A stretch of 64,000 bases of DNA, taken from positions 1 through 64,000 of the forward strand of contig CAYZVH010000001.1 of assembly GCA_964481755.1 (NCBI GenBank). The letters are read 5' to 3'. The DNA is from Phocaeicola_A sp964481755 (GTDB lineage: Bacteria > Bacteroidota > Bacteroidia > Bacteroidales > Bacteroidaceae). Made by a program: the position numbers and the translations under genes. The notes under the pieces are model-generated. The model saw only the letters and a program-made list of their open reading frames with translations, searched no databases and was not told the DNA's origin. The stretch's first letter is position 1, and each line of letters opens with the position of its first letter. Shown piece by piece: positions 44,551 to 52,949 of this stretch.

Positions 44551-44629
44551 TACCCATAAGTAGGTATTTATGTTATTTAAAATAGTATCACAGTTACCTT
44601 GTGACTATCAGACGCCCGCAGTTATACAC

Positions 44630-44661
44630 AAAAAAAGAGAGCTACATCGCTGTAACTCTCT
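44630..44661 (-). terminator. Terminator of tRNA-Phe
   Basis: On the minus strand AGAGAG-TACA (44661-44651, one mismatch) pairs with TGTA-CTCTCT (44646-44636) around a GCGA loop, followed by seven T (44636-44630). Confidence 0.9.
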
Positions 44662-44670
44662 CTGCTCTTG

Positions 44671-44743
44671 TGGTGCCAACGGGAATCGAACCAGTGACAC
44701 AAGGATTTTCAGTCCTTTGCTCTACCAACTGAGCTATGGCACC
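44671..44743 (-). tRNA. tRNA-Phe (GAA)
   Basis: 73 nt. Acceptor GGTGCCA pairs with TGGCACC, D-arm GCTC...GAGC, anticodon arm GGACTGAAAATCC with anticodon GAA, T-arm CTGGTTCGATTCCCG. The 3' CCA is not encoded. Its own promoter (44758-44788) and terminator flank it. Confidence 0.96.
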
Positions 44744-44757
44744 ATCGTTTACGGCTG

Positions 44758-44788
44758 CAAAGGTAAGCACTTTTTCTGAACCTCCAAA
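44758..44788 (-). promoter_or_regulatory. Promoter of tRNA-Phe
   Basis: Minus-strand TTTG (44788-44785), 19 bp, TACCTTTG (44765-44758), ending 14 nt before the tRNA. Exact match to the Bacteroides -33/-7 pattern. Confidence 0.8.
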
Positions 44789-44840
44789 TATTATATGCAA
44801 AAAAGTTCATTTTTTCTTAGGTCGTTTCAAAAATAACCTC

Positions 44841-44848
44841 TATCTTTG
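44841..44848 (+). promoter_or_regulatory. -7 element of tRNA-Pro
   Basis: TATCTTTG matches TAnnTTTG and ends 12 nt before the tRNA. The -33 region is less clear. It diverges from the tRNA-Phe promoter. Confidence 0.6.
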
Positions 44849-44860
44849 CAACCGCAAAAT

Positions 44861-44933
44861 CGGAAAGTAGCGCAGTTGGTAGCGCACTACGTTCGGGACG
44901 TAGGGGTCGGGCGTTCGAGTCGCCTCTTTCCGA
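44861..44933 (+). tRNA. tRNA-Pro (CGG)
   Basis: 73 nt. Acceptor CGGAAAG pairs with CTTTCCG, D-stem GCGC/GCGC, anticodon arm CTACG-TTCGGGA-CGTAG with anticodon CGG, T-loop TTCGAGT. No encoded CCA. Reads the proline codon CCG. Confidence 0.95.
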
Positions 44934-44938
44934 CGATC

Positions 44939-44974
44939 AAGGGAATGATACCGCTTAGGTACGTTCCCTTTTTT
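44939..44974 (+). terminator. Terminator of tRNA-Pro
   Basis: AAGGGAA (44939-44945) pairs with TTCCCTT (44964-44970), with an inner TACC/GGTA stem, and runs into six T (44969-44974). Confidence 0.9.
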
Positions 44975-45124
44975 GTTACCCTTTTGAAGGCCCTTGAGCA
45001 TAGGGCCTTCGAAAAAAATAGGTATAAAGCCAACCCGGGACGAGTATCACCAACGAATGTATGATGGAATCGTTAAACAACCTATAGAATACTCCGCCGC
45101 ACAACATGAGCCGAATATTTTCAT

Positions 45125-45132
45125 TACCTTTG
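45125..45132 (+). promoter_or_regulatory. Putative -7 element of the alkaline phosphatase gene
   Basis: TACCTTTG, 38 nt before the ATG at 45170. No clear -33 element. Confidence 0.5.
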
Positions 45133-45169
45133 CCTTGTCAAAATCTAAACTTTCTTACAACGGCTTATT

Positions 45170-46576
45170 ATGAAAAGGTATTCTATTGTTTTCATTATGA
45201 TGTGCCTGCTGGCAGTGGCAGGCTTTGCCCAACAGGCAAAATATGTATTCTACTTCATCGGCGACGGCATGGGTGTGAACCACGTCAACGCAACCGAGGT
45301 GTTTCAAGGTGAAATGGAAGGGCGACGCAACCCTACGCTCTTGCTTATGAGCACATTCCCCTACACAACAGTGGCCACCACCTACTCAATGAGCAACCGT
45401 GTGACAGACTCGTCAGCATCGGGCACAGCCTTGGCCACAGGACACAAGACGAACAATGGTGTTCTGGGTATGCTACCCGACAAACAGACTGCCGTAAGCA
45501 GCATCGGTGTGTGGGCAAAGAAGCAAGGGGCACGGGTAGGTGTCAGCACATCCGTGAGCATCGACCACGCCACCCCGGGTGCCTTCTATGCACACCAACC
45601 CAACCGGAACAGTTATTATGAGATAGGCAAACAGCTCGCCTCGTCGGGCTTCGACTTCTTCGCCGGGTCGGACTTCCTACAACCTACAGGCAAGAAGCAT
45701 GACCAGCCGAGTCTCTACAAAATCGTGGAGGAAGCGGGCTACACCATCTACCGCGGATACGATGCCTACAAGAAGGGCGGGCAGAAAGAGAAGGTTCTGC
45801 TGTTGCAGCCCGAAGGCAAACTGGCCAAGTCGCTCCCCTACGCCATTGACCGACAGGCGGACGATATGAGTCTGCAGCAGATTGTGAAGGCAGGCATCGA
45901 TTTCTTCTCGCGCGACCTATCGAAAGGTTTCTTCTTCATGATAGAGGGTGGACAGATTGACTGGGCCAACCACAGCCACGATGCCGGCACGATGGTGCAG
46001 GAGGTTAAAGACCTCGACCAAGCGGTAAAAGAGGCTTACCAGTTCTACCTGCAGCACCCCGACGAGACGCTGATTGTGATAACCGCCGACCACGAGACCG
46101 GTGGTCTGGGATTGGGAATCAACAACATCTATGACTTGAATACCAAGGTGCTCGCCGAGCAGAAAATGAGCGAGCGGGTGTTCACCACCTACCTGAACTC
46201 GTTGCGCAAGGAGACGAAGAACAAGGTGACTTGGGAGATGGTGGAGAAGGCGCTGAAGGAGAACTTCGGCTTTTGGAACCAGATAAAGCTGACCAGCAAG
46301 CAGGAGGAGAGTCTAAAGCAGATTTATAAGGAATCGTTCAGCGACAAGGAGGTAGCACTGAAAGAGAGTGAGTACCAGAAGGACGAACCCCTGTCGGCAG
46401 CAGCAATAAAGATTATGAGCGAGCAGGCACTGCTGGGCTGGACCAGTGGAGGCCACACAGCCGAATGGGTGCCGGTGTTCGCTATCGGTGCCGGTGCCAA
46501 CTTGTTCTGCAAGCGGACAGACAATGCGGAGATTCCTCGTCTCATCGCCAAAGCGGCTGGATACATTCCCGAATAA
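45170..46576 (+). CDS. Alkaline phosphatase
   Basis: 468 residues, signal peptide MKRYSIVFIMMCLLAVAGFA. Periplasmic enzyme that releases phosphate from phosphomonoesters. The nucleophile lies in VTDSSASGTALATGHKT (Asp80, Ser81). Metal ligands are supplied by GDGMG (Asp32), the GGQIDWANHSHD segment and ADHETGG. These are the conserved sites of the PhoA family. Single gene with its own -7 element; a PHO-box is not evident. It converges with the helix-hairpin-helix gene, and the two stop codons are 15 nt apart. Confidence 0.92.
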   Translation: MKRYSIVFIMMCLLAVAGFAQQAKYVFYFIGDGMGVNHVNATEVFQGEMEGRRNPTLLLMSTFPYTTVATTYSMSNRVTDSSASGTALATGHKTNNGVLGMLPDKQTAVSSIGVWAKKQGARVGVSTSVSIDHATPGAFYAHQPNRNSYYEIGKQLASSGFDFFAGSDFLQPTGKKHDQPSLYKIVEEAGYTIYRGYDAYKKGGQKEKVLLLQPEGKLAKSLPYAIDRQADDMSLQQIVKAGIDFFSRDLSKGFFFMIEGGQIDWANHSHDAGTMVQEVKDLDQAVKEAYQFYLQHPDETLIVITADHETGGLGLGINNIYDLNTKVLAEQKMSERVFTTYLNSLRKETKNKVTWEMVEKALKENFGFWNQIKLTSKQEESLKQIYKESFSDKEVALKESEYQKDEPLSAAAIKIMSEQALLGWTSGGHTAEWVPVFAIGAGANLFCKRTDNAEIPRLIAKAAGYIPE

Positions 46577-46591
46577 ACACACAGTGCGTCA

Positions 46592-47530
46592 TCACTCGAA
46601 GGTGACGTAATGCGATAAACGCTTCAAGTCTTTCTCAGTGAACTCCTCGTAGGTGGAGAGTTGGGAAAGACTTTTTAGTTTCCCATACTTGCGCCGATGC
46701 TCCACGATGGCCTTGGCTTGATAGAAGTTGAGGTAGGGATGACTGCGCAGACGCTCCACATCCATCCGGTTGATGGACAGAATTTGCTTAGGCTGCGACG
46801 ACACACTGAACCAGCGGTGGACAGAGTCGGGCAAGGAGTTGATCTCCCGCAGCTGCTCCACGGAGTAGAATCCACCCAACCGAGCACGGTAGGCAACTAT
46901 CTGTCGGGCATAGCCACTGCCAATGCCGGGCACACGCTTAAGCTCCGTAGTGTCGGCCTGGTTGAGGTCGACGATGGTCCCCTCGGGATATTTCTCTGCC
47001 CGTTCCCATCGGGGAACCGGAGGAACAGACTCAGTCGCCGGGGTCGGCAAGGTATCCGTAACACGGACCTTCTGCTGTGCGAGGTACTCCTCCCCTATCA
47101 CAATGTAAGGCTTCAGCTGCACATACTGATCCGTGGAGAGTCCATAGATTTTGGCAAACGACTCCACGGTGCGAAACGCACCACCCTTGTCCCGATAACG
47201 GAGGATGTTGCGGACCACATATCTAGGGAGCCCCAGCCGGGAGAGTTGCAGAGAATCGGCCTCATTGGGGTCGAACCGGGACAACACCGATGGCTCTTGA
47301 GAGGCAGATGGGGTACGCTGATAGGTTCTCCTACTCCTCTTCTTATCACCCAGACAGGCCAACATAGAGTCCAGGCGCACACTGTCGGCAGCGGCCAACG
47401 GCCGCTTGGGAGTACCGATGATGCCCAGCCGGCAGCAACACAAGATGGCAGCCAGGATCATCACCAACACAGAGAGCACAATGACACCTCGGCGCTCCGA
47501 CTTCGAGAGATAGAAAAACCAGTCCCTCAT
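46592..47530 (-). CDS. Helix-hairpin-helix (ComEA-like) membrane protein
   Basis: 312 residues from the ATG at 47530; a TTG one codon earlier is less likely. One N-terminal transmembrane helix (VIVLSVLVMILAAILCC), then three helix-hairpin-helix modules at about residues 85-145 (DPNEADSLQLSRLGLPRYVV), 185-240 (DLNQADTTELKRVPGIGSGY) and 250-310 (SINRMDVERLRSHPYLNFYQ). Such modules bind DNA non-specifically, as in ComEA, which takes up DNA in the periplasm. Starts 3 nt after the transporter's stop codon. Confidence 0.85.
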   Translation of the reverse strand: MRDWFFYLSKSERRGVIVLSVLVMILAAILCCCRLGIIGTPKRPLAAADSVRLDSMLACLGDKKRSRRTYQRTPSASQEPSVLSRFDPNEADSLQLSRLGLPRYVVRNILRYRDKGGAFRTVESFAKIYGLSTDQYVQLKPYIVIGEEYLAQQKVRVTDTLPTPATESVPPVPRWERAEKYPEGTIVDLNQADTTELKRVPGIGSGYARQIVAYRARLGGFYSVEQLREINSLPDSVHRWFSVSSQPKQILSINRMDVERLRSHPYLNFYQAKAIVEHRRKYGKLKSLSQLSTYEEFTEKDLKRLSHYVTFE

Positions 47531-47533
47531 CAA

Positions 47534-48895
47534 TTAAAAGATACCCAGTTCCTTGAGGAAGATGACGGCGATAGCCACTGGGGCGATGAATTTCAAAATG
47601 AAGACATAGACCCGGAAGAATGGAACACGCAGGGTGCCTCCGTTGCTCACCTCATCGTACAACACCTTGCGATCGAGCACCCATCCGGTGAAGATGGAGA
47701 TAAACATGCCGCCGATAGGCAACAGAATCTTGGCCGTGACATAATCGAACAGGTCAAAGAATCCCATATTGAAAACGGTGCAATGCTGGAGCACACCCAG
47801 TGAGAGAGAGCTCAACACACCCAGGAAGAGGCAGAAGGCTGATACCCAACGGGCACCGACCTTACGCGACATGCCGAACTCCTCGTGGGCAAAGGCGGTC
47901 ACCACCTCGTGGATAGATATGGTGGAGGTAAGGGCTGCCAAGGCCAACAGCACGTAGAACATCACGGCGAATAGCCATGCCAACACCGGCATACCGGCAA
48001 AGGCCTGCTGGAACACATTGGGCAACGTGATGAAGATGAGCGAAGGACCGGCATCGGGACTGATACCTACAGAGAAGGCTGCGGGGAAGATAATCAGTCC
48101 GGCCAGAATGGCTACCAAGGTATCGATGGTGCCCACACCCAGCGCGGTGCGCGACAAGTTGGTCTCCTTACTGAAATAGGAGGCGTATGTGCAGAGGCAT
48201 CCCATACCCAGGCTCAATGAGAAGAATGCCTGGCCCATGGCCCCGAAGAATACGCCACTGTTGATTTTCGAGAAGTCGGGCTTCAGCAAGAACTCCAGGC
48301 CCTTGGAGGCGTTGGGCAGCGAGATGGAGCAACAAGCCAAGATGATGACCAGGACGAAAAGCATGGGCATCAGCACCTTGGCGGATCGCTCAATACCCTT
48401 CTCCACACCTTTCACTACCACAAAATGGGTTACGAACATGAAGACGCAGAGCCAAAGTAACGGACGCCACGGGTCTTGCGAGAACGAGGAGAAAGCCTGC
48501 GTGAAATCGTCGGGGGTCTTCCCGGCAAAGCCTCCACAGCCTGCCTCCAGAATGTACTCCAAGGTCCAGCCAGCAACCACTGAGTAGTAACCAAGTATCA
48601 AGAAGCCAGTCAAGACTCCCATATAACCAATCCAACGCAGGGAAGATTTGGGGGCCAATATGCGGTAAGCACGGGCCGTGTTGGCACGCGAACGGCGACC
48701 GATGGCAAATTCGGATATCATTACCGGCATGCCTAACAAGAGGACGCAGGCGATGTAGACCAAGATGAAGGCCGCCCCGCCATGCTGACCCGTTTCGTAG
48801 GGGAAACGCCAGATATTACCTAAACCCACAGCGGAACCCGCTGCCGCCAATATGGCAGCCAACTTGCTACCAAAGTTCGCCCTCTCAGTGCTCAT
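47534..48895 (-). CDS. Sodium-dependent transporter (neurotransmitter:sodium symporter family)
   Basis: 453 residues, about 11-12 membrane helices. The first helix contains the sodium-site segment AAAGSAVGLGNIWRFPYETG (residues ~14-33), typical of LeuT-like transporters that import amino acids with Na+. Conserved GMGCLCTYASYF lies in helix 6-7. A -7 element TACTTTTG at 49023-49030 on the minus strand implies a leader of about 120 nt. Confidence 0.9.
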   Translation of the reverse strand: MSTERANFGSKLAAILAAAGSAVGLGNIWRFPYETGQHGGAAFILVYIACVLLLGMPVMISEFAIGRRSRANTARAYRILAPKSSLRWIGYMGVLTGFLILGYYSVVAGWTLEYILEAGCGGFAGKTPDDFTQAFSSFSQDPWRPLLWLCVFMFVTHFVVVKGVEKGIERSAKVLMPMLFVLVIILACCSISLPNASKGLEFLLKPDFSKINSGVFFGAMGQAFFSLSLGMGCLCTYASYFSKETNLSRTALGVGTIDTLVAILAGLIIFPAAFSVGISPDAGPSLIFITLPNVFQQAFAGMPVLAWLFAVMFYVLLALAALTSTISIHEVVTAFAHEEFGMSRKVGARWVSAFCLFLGVLSSLSLGVLQHCTVFNMGFFDLFDYVTAKILLPIGGMFISIFTGWVLDRKVLYDEVSNGGTLRVPFFRVYVFILKFIAPVAIAVIFLKELGIF

Positions 48896-49090
48896 AATTA
48901 CTCTATATTATTCGTTTTCTCTTTCGTACCTGTCAACTCACGTCCCGTCGTGGAATGACTTCATCCATCCCGTTTGCTGTACACAGATTGAAAGAATTGA
49001 TGCTTATATTTTAATAATTGTGCAAAAGTAGCAAAAGAAAAGTTTGATGCTGCACATCTGAGGTGTAAATATTGTAAAGGGAACGTGAAT

Positions 49091-49119
49091 CCATCGATGC
49101 GGCAACGCATTATCGATGG
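49091..49119. repeat. Inverted repeat at the VanZ promoter
   Basis: CCATCGA-TGCG (49091-49101) pairs with CGCA-TCGATGG (49106-49119, two extra T) around a GCAA loop. It lies just upstream of the plus-strand -7 element TACTTTTG (49128-49135), so it overlaps the -33 region and may be an operator. It would not be in the VanZ transcript. Confidence 0.5.
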
Positions 49120-49170
49120 GAAATCCTTACTTTTGCAGTCTATAATACCTATTATAAATAGCTCAACAGA

Positions 49171-49572
49171 ATGAAGACCTTTATCAAGCACTATCCACTG
49201 ACGCTGCTGGTCGTATGCGCCATCTGCGTGTTGTCGCTCTGCAAAATGCCGGAGACGGAGCTGGACGATGTCCCATTCATCGACAAATGGACGCATCTGA
49301 TTATGTACGGCGGGCTGTGCAGCGTCATCTGGCTAGAATATGCCAAGCATCACCGCCCCGTGGTACTCTGCCGTCACCTTTGGTGGACGATAGTGTTCCC
49401 GCTAGCCTTGAGCGGTCTGATGGAGATTCTGCAAGCGTACTGCACCGAGACCCGCAACGGCGACTGGATGGATATGGCCGCCAACAGCCTAGGCGTAGCG
49501 CTAGGCACAGCCCTCGGCTACCTAGTCATCACCCCAGTCGTACATCGGATACTAAAGAATTACCAAAAATAA
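49171..49572 (+). CDS. VanZ-like membrane protein
   Basis: 133 residues, four hydrophobic segments. The VanZ-family pattern is visible: FIDKWTHLIMYGGL (residues ~36-49) and SGLMEILQAYCTETRNGDW followed by DMAANSLGVALG (residues ~81-112). Function of most members is unknown; VanZ itself gives low-level teicoplanin resistance. Promoter -7 element at 49128-49135. The stop codon lies inside the terminator hairpin. Confidence 0.85.
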   Translation: MKTFIKHYPLTLLVVCAICVLSLCKMPETELDDVPFIDKWTHLIMYGGLCSVIWLEYAKHHRPVVLCRHLWWTIVFPLALSGLMEILQAYCTETRNGDWMDMAANSLGVALGTALGYLVITPVVHRILKNYQK

Positions 49573-49590
49573 ATTATTTTTGGTAATTTT
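49558..49590. terminator. Terminator after the VanZ-like gene
   Basis: A 15-bp perfect stem from 49558 to 49588 (AATTACCAAAAATAA against TTATTTTTGGTAATT) overlapping the stop codon, followed by TT on the plus strand. Being palindromic it may stop transcripts from either side. Confidence 0.75.
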
Positions 49591-49629
49591 ACAAAGCTGT
49601 GAGCTATAACCAGTTAGACAGGCTCCCAG

Positions 49630-49676
49630 AAAAGCGGACTTGCGTTTGCCTTATACGAGGCAGACACAAATCCGCT
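49630..49676 (-). terminator. Terminator of the prfB operon
   Basis: On the minus strand AGCGGA (49676-49671) pairs with TCCGCT (49638-49633), with inner TGCC/GGCA pairs (49662-49659 with 49650-49647), followed by TTTC. About 50 nt after the small membrane protein gene. Confidence 0.65.
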
Positions 49677-49727
49677 AACTTATCGGTAACGAAGCGAGGG
49701 AGGGAGCTTGTCCCCGCCCTGATGTTA

Positions 49728-49865
49728 TCACATAACGGAGAAAACAACAATGCCGATGACGGCCAACACAATCAGTCCGATGAAGATACCATTGACTACC
49801 TTCTCGGCTTGTTTCTCCTGACGTTTCTCGCGGGCTTCGCTTCTTTTAGATTTATTGTTACTCAT
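49728..49865 (-). CDS. 45-residue membrane protein downstream of prfB
   Basis: A short gene found by reading the minus strand after prfB. The protein starts MSNNKSKRSEAREKRQEKQ, a strongly basic, helical N-terminus, then has one transmembrane helix (GIFIGLIVLAVIGIVVFSV, residues ~26-44) and ends in Met. It starts 21 nt after the prfB stop and is followed by a terminator. The charge pattern (basic cytoplasmic tail, clean hydrophobic helix) and operon position make it a real gene, not chance. I do not know its function; similar short proteins are seen next to prfB in other Bacteroides as far as I recall. Confidence 0.75.
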   Translation of the reverse strand: MSNNKSKRSEAREKRQEKQAEKVVNGIFIGLIVLAVIGIVVFSVM

Positions 49866-49886
49866 ATAGCATTTATATTTAAGTTG

Positions 49887-51002
49887 TTAACTTTCTGAAT
49901 CAGAGAACTCCATCAGATAGGCTTTGATGAACTCATCTATCTTGCCGTCCATCACTCCGCTCACGTCGGAGGTCTGGTAGTTGGTACGGTGGTCCTTCAC
50001 CCGGCGGTCGTCGAAGACGTAGCTGCGTATCTGCGAGCCCCACTCTATCTTCTTCTTACCCGCCTCTATCTTGGCCTGCTCGGCCATGCGGTGCTGCAGT
50101 TCCTTGTTGTAGAGAATGGAGCGCAACTGACGCATGGCATTCTCCTTGTTCTTGGGTTGGTCACGCGTCTCGGTGTTCTCGATGAGGATTTCCTCTTCCT
50201 CACCGGTATAGGGGTCCTTGTACTGATAGCGCAGACGCACACCTGACTCCACCTTGTTGACGTTCTGTCCACCGGCGCCACCGGAGCGGAAGGTATCCCA
50301 CGACACACAGGCGGGACTGATGTTCACCTCGATGGAGTCGTCCACCAACGGGGTGACAAAAACTGACGAGAAGGAGGTCATGCGCTTGCCTTGGGCATTG
50401 TAGGGAGAGACACGCACAAGGCGGTGCACACCATTCTCACCTTTGAGGTAACCGAAGGCGGAATCGCCCTTAATCTCCATCGTCACCGACTTGATGCCGG
50501 CCTCATCACCTTCCTGCAGGTTGGCAATGGTGACCGTGTAACCATGGGTCTCACCCCAGCGCATGTACATACGCATCAGCATGGAGGCCCAGTCCTGACT
50601 CTCAGTACCGCCGGCACCGGAGTTGATCTTCAGCACGCAATCCATCTGGTCGGCTTCCTGGCGCAGCATATTCTTCAGTTCCAACGCCTCCACTGCCTTG
50701 ATGGCTTTCTGATAGGCATCGTCCACCTCGCCTTCGCTCACCAGCTCGTCTTTATAGAAGTCGAAGGCCAATGCCAACTCGTCGGCCAGCACCTTCACTT
50801 CGTTGTAACCTTCTATCCACGCCTGCAGCGACTTTACTTTCTTCATCTGTGCCTCGGCGGCTTTGGCATCGTCCCAGAAGCCGGGGGCTTGGGTACGTAG
50901 CTGCTCCTCCTCCACCTGTATCAGCTTGGAGTCGATGTCGAGGTAACGTTTCAGCGCCTCAGTGCGCTCTTTTATATTTTTGAGTTGCTCTATTGTAATC
51001 AT
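49887..51002 (-). CDS. prfB: Peptide chain release factor 2
   Basis: 371 residues. Ends translation at UGA and UAA. The catalytic GGQ is at 244-246 (GGAGGQNVNK). The stop-codon tripeptide normally SPF reads SPY here (residues 199-201). There is no in-frame UGA near codon 26, so the programmed frameshift known from other prfB genes is absent and the frame is continuous. A TACCTTTG element ends only 5 nt before the ATG, so the mRNA may have almost no leader. Cotranscribed with the small membrane protein. Confidence 0.95.
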   Translation of the reverse strand: MITIEQLKNIKERTEALKRYLDIDSKLIQVEEEQLRTQAPGFWDDAKAAEAQMKKVKSLQAWIEGYNEVKVLADELALAFDFYKDELVSEGEVDDAYQKAIKAVEALELKNMLRQEADQMDCVLKINSGAGGTESQDWASMLMRMYMRWGETHGYTVTIANLQEGDEAGIKSVTMEIKGDSAFGYLKGENGVHRLVRVSPYNAQGKRMTSFSSVFVTPLVDDSIEVNISPACVSWDTFRSGGAGGQNVNKVESGVRLRYQYKDPYTGEEEEILIENTETRDQPKNKENAMRQLRSILYNKELQHRMAEQAKIEAGKKKIEWGSQIRSYVFDDRRVKDHRTNYQTSDVSGVMDGKIDEFIKAYLMEFSDSES

Positions 51003-51007
51003 ATTTG

Positions 51008-51015
51008 CAAAGGTA
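51008..51015 (-). promoter_or_regulatory. -7 element directly before prfB
   Basis: TACCTTTG on the minus strand, with TTTC (51037-51034) 18 bp upstream. The element ends 5 nt before the ATG, predicting a leaderless or near-leaderless transcript. Confidence 0.6.
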
Positions 51016-51025
51016 ACGGAAAATA

Positions 51026-52882
51026 TTAAAAGGGAAAGAGCAATGGCAGTACAAAAATCATGATGACACCCAAGATAACCTGCAAGGGCAGGCCGACCTT
51101 GATGTAATCCATGAAGGTGTACTTACCGGGGTTCATCACCAACGCGTTGGGCGGGGTGGAGAACGGAGAGGCGAAACACATGCTCGCTCCCAAGGTAACG
51201 GCGAAGAGGAACGGATAGGGACTGACACCCAACTGCACGGCCGAATGGAGGGCGATGGGGGCCAGCAGCACAGCCGTGGCCGTGTTGCTGATGAACATGG
51301 TCATCAGCGAGGTGGTGAAATAGATGCCTGCCAGCAGGGCGGTCGGTCCGTATTCACCCAGTCCGTTGACCAGCGTAGTGGATATGTAGTTGGAAGTGCC
51401 AGTCTTCTCCAATGCCAACGACATGGGCAACATGCCGGCAATCAGTACGATGCTCTCCCAGTTTATAGTCTTGTAGGCAGCTTCCATATTGCGGATGCAC
51501 CCAGTGAGAATCATCAGGATGCCGGCTATCATCACGGCCGTCACGGGGGCGATGGGGATAAAGTCGAACACCATCATGCAAACCATCAACAACATGATGG
51601 CTCCTGCCAAGGGAGCTTTATAGTCGAGGGTCACCTTAGTGGCCTCCTCCAACGGCTGACCGAGGACCACCCAATCGGCATCCTCTTTGCTAAGTCGGGC
51701 AATGTCATTCCAGGCACCTTGCACCAACAGCACGTCGCCGCTGTGCATCTTCTCGTCCTTCAGGTCGCGTAGCAGATACTCGCGCTTACGGCGGATACCC
51801 AAAACGTTGACGTTGAACTTCGACCGGAGGCCGGAGTCTTTCACCATCTGGTTGATGAGTCGGGACGAGGGCATGAGCAGTATCTCGGCAATGCCGATAT
51901 CATAGAAGTCAACCGTGGCCTGCTTCTTATCCTCGGTTGTGTGGAAGTCCACCACATCGAGTCCATAGGTCTCGGCTAGTTGGTTCACTTGCGCGAACTC
52001 ACCCATAATGTAGATAATGTCGTTCACCTGGAACTGCAAGGTGGGGTCGGCCAGGTTTTGGCTGATGGAGTTGAGTAGCTTGGCCTTGGGGTTCGTCTCG
52101 CGGCGTATCTCCAGAATATTTAGTCCGTAGCGGTTGCGTACATCGAGCTCTTTCACGGTCTTGCCTACGACCGACGAGGACGACTTCACCTTCAGGCGGA
52201 AGAGGTTATCGGCCAACTGATACTCGGAGACCAACTCGTTGAGCGACTTGCCACGGGTAGTGGTCTCGTCGTCCTTACCGCTCTTCTTCGAGAGGAACCA
52301 TTTAGTGAGAGGCAACAACACCACGATACCCACCACCACACAGATGATGCCCACGGGGAGGAACGAGAAGAAGGACAACGGCTCGTAACCTGCGCCGGTG
52401 AGTGTGTCCTGTATCACCAAGTTTGGAGGGGTACCAATGAGGGTCATCATACCACCCATGCTGCTGGCGAAGGCCAGTGGCATCAGCAGACGCGACTGGT
52501 TCATACCGGCCCCTACGGCCAGGCTCACTACGATGGGCAGCATCAAGGCCACCGTGCCGGTGTTGCTGATGAATGCGCCAATGGCGGAGGTCACCACCAC
52601 GACCAGAATGAAAAGTCGTAGTTCGCTGGTGCCTGCCAGCTTCAGTATCTTACCACTAATCATCTTGGCCAGTCCGGTCTGGAAGATGGCGCCACCCACC
52701 ACAAACAGTCCAATCATCATGATGACGACGTTGCTGGAGAACCCCGACAATGCCTCCTCGGGAGTGAGAATGTTGAAGATGAGTAGCAGGACCAACGAAC
52801 AAAGAGCCACCAGGTCGGAGCGTACCTTACCACTGACGAAGAAGACGGCCGAGAGGGCCAGGATAACCAATGTTGTAATCAT
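51026..52882 (-). CDS. SLC13-family permease with TrkA-C domains
   Basis: 618 residues. Membrane helices at the N-terminus (residues ~1-195) and C-terminus (~400-618) surround two soluble RCK_C/TrkA-C domains (about 220-290, VKSSSSVVGKTVKELDVRNR, and 310-385). This is the usual plan of SLC13/DASS or CitT-like anion transporters of the YbiR/ArsB-like group. Helical hairpins with TGTVALMLP and IGTPPNLV, and again SNTATAVLLAP and FSTPPNALV, form the paired sodium/substrate sites. Probably imports dicarboxylate, sulfate or a related anion with Na+. Confidence 0.85.
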   Translation of the reverse strand: MITTLVILALSAVFFVSGKVRSDLVALCSLVLLLIFNILTPEEALSGFSSNVVIMMIGLFVVGGAIFQTGLAKMISGKILKLAGTSELRLFILVVVVTSAIGAFISNTGTVALMLPIVVSLAVGAGMNQSRLLMPLAFASSMGGMMTLIGTPPNLVIQDTLTGAGYEPLSFFSFLPVGIICVVVGIVVLLPLTKWFLSKKSGKDDETTTRGKSLNELVSEYQLADNLFRLKVKSSSSVVGKTVKELDVRNRYGLNILEIRRETNPKAKLLNSISQNLADPTLQFQVNDIIYIMGEFAQVNQLAETYGLDVVDFHTTEDKKQATVDFYDIGIAEILLMPSSRLINQMVKDSGLRSKFNVNVLGIRRKREYLLRDLKDEKMHSGDVLLVQGAWNDIARLSKEDADWVVLGQPLEEATKVTLDYKAPLAGAIMLLMVCMMVFDFIPIAPVTAVMIAGILMILTGCIRNMEAAYKTINWESIVLIAGMLPMSLALEKTGTSNYISTTLVNGLGEYGPTALLAGIYFTTSLMTMFISNTATAVLLAPIALHSAVQLGVSPYPFLFAVTLGASMCFASPFSTPPNALVMNPGKYTFMDYIKVGLPLQVILGVIMIFVLPLLFPF

Positions 52883-52949
52883 GGGCTGAAAAAGAGTTTT
52901 ACGGGTTATACATTATATATATAATAGGTAATACATCAGACAAGAGGCA

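Noticed and set aside
44986..45010. GAAGGCCCT/AGGGCCTTC hairpin after tRNA-Pro as a terminator
   Set aside because: T-run lies on the 5' side and A-run on the 3' side, so it fits neither strand as an intrinsic terminator; the tRNA already has one at 44939-44974.
50900..51002. Programmed frameshift in prfB
   Set aside because: The first 30 codons are continuous with no in-frame UGA, so none is needed.
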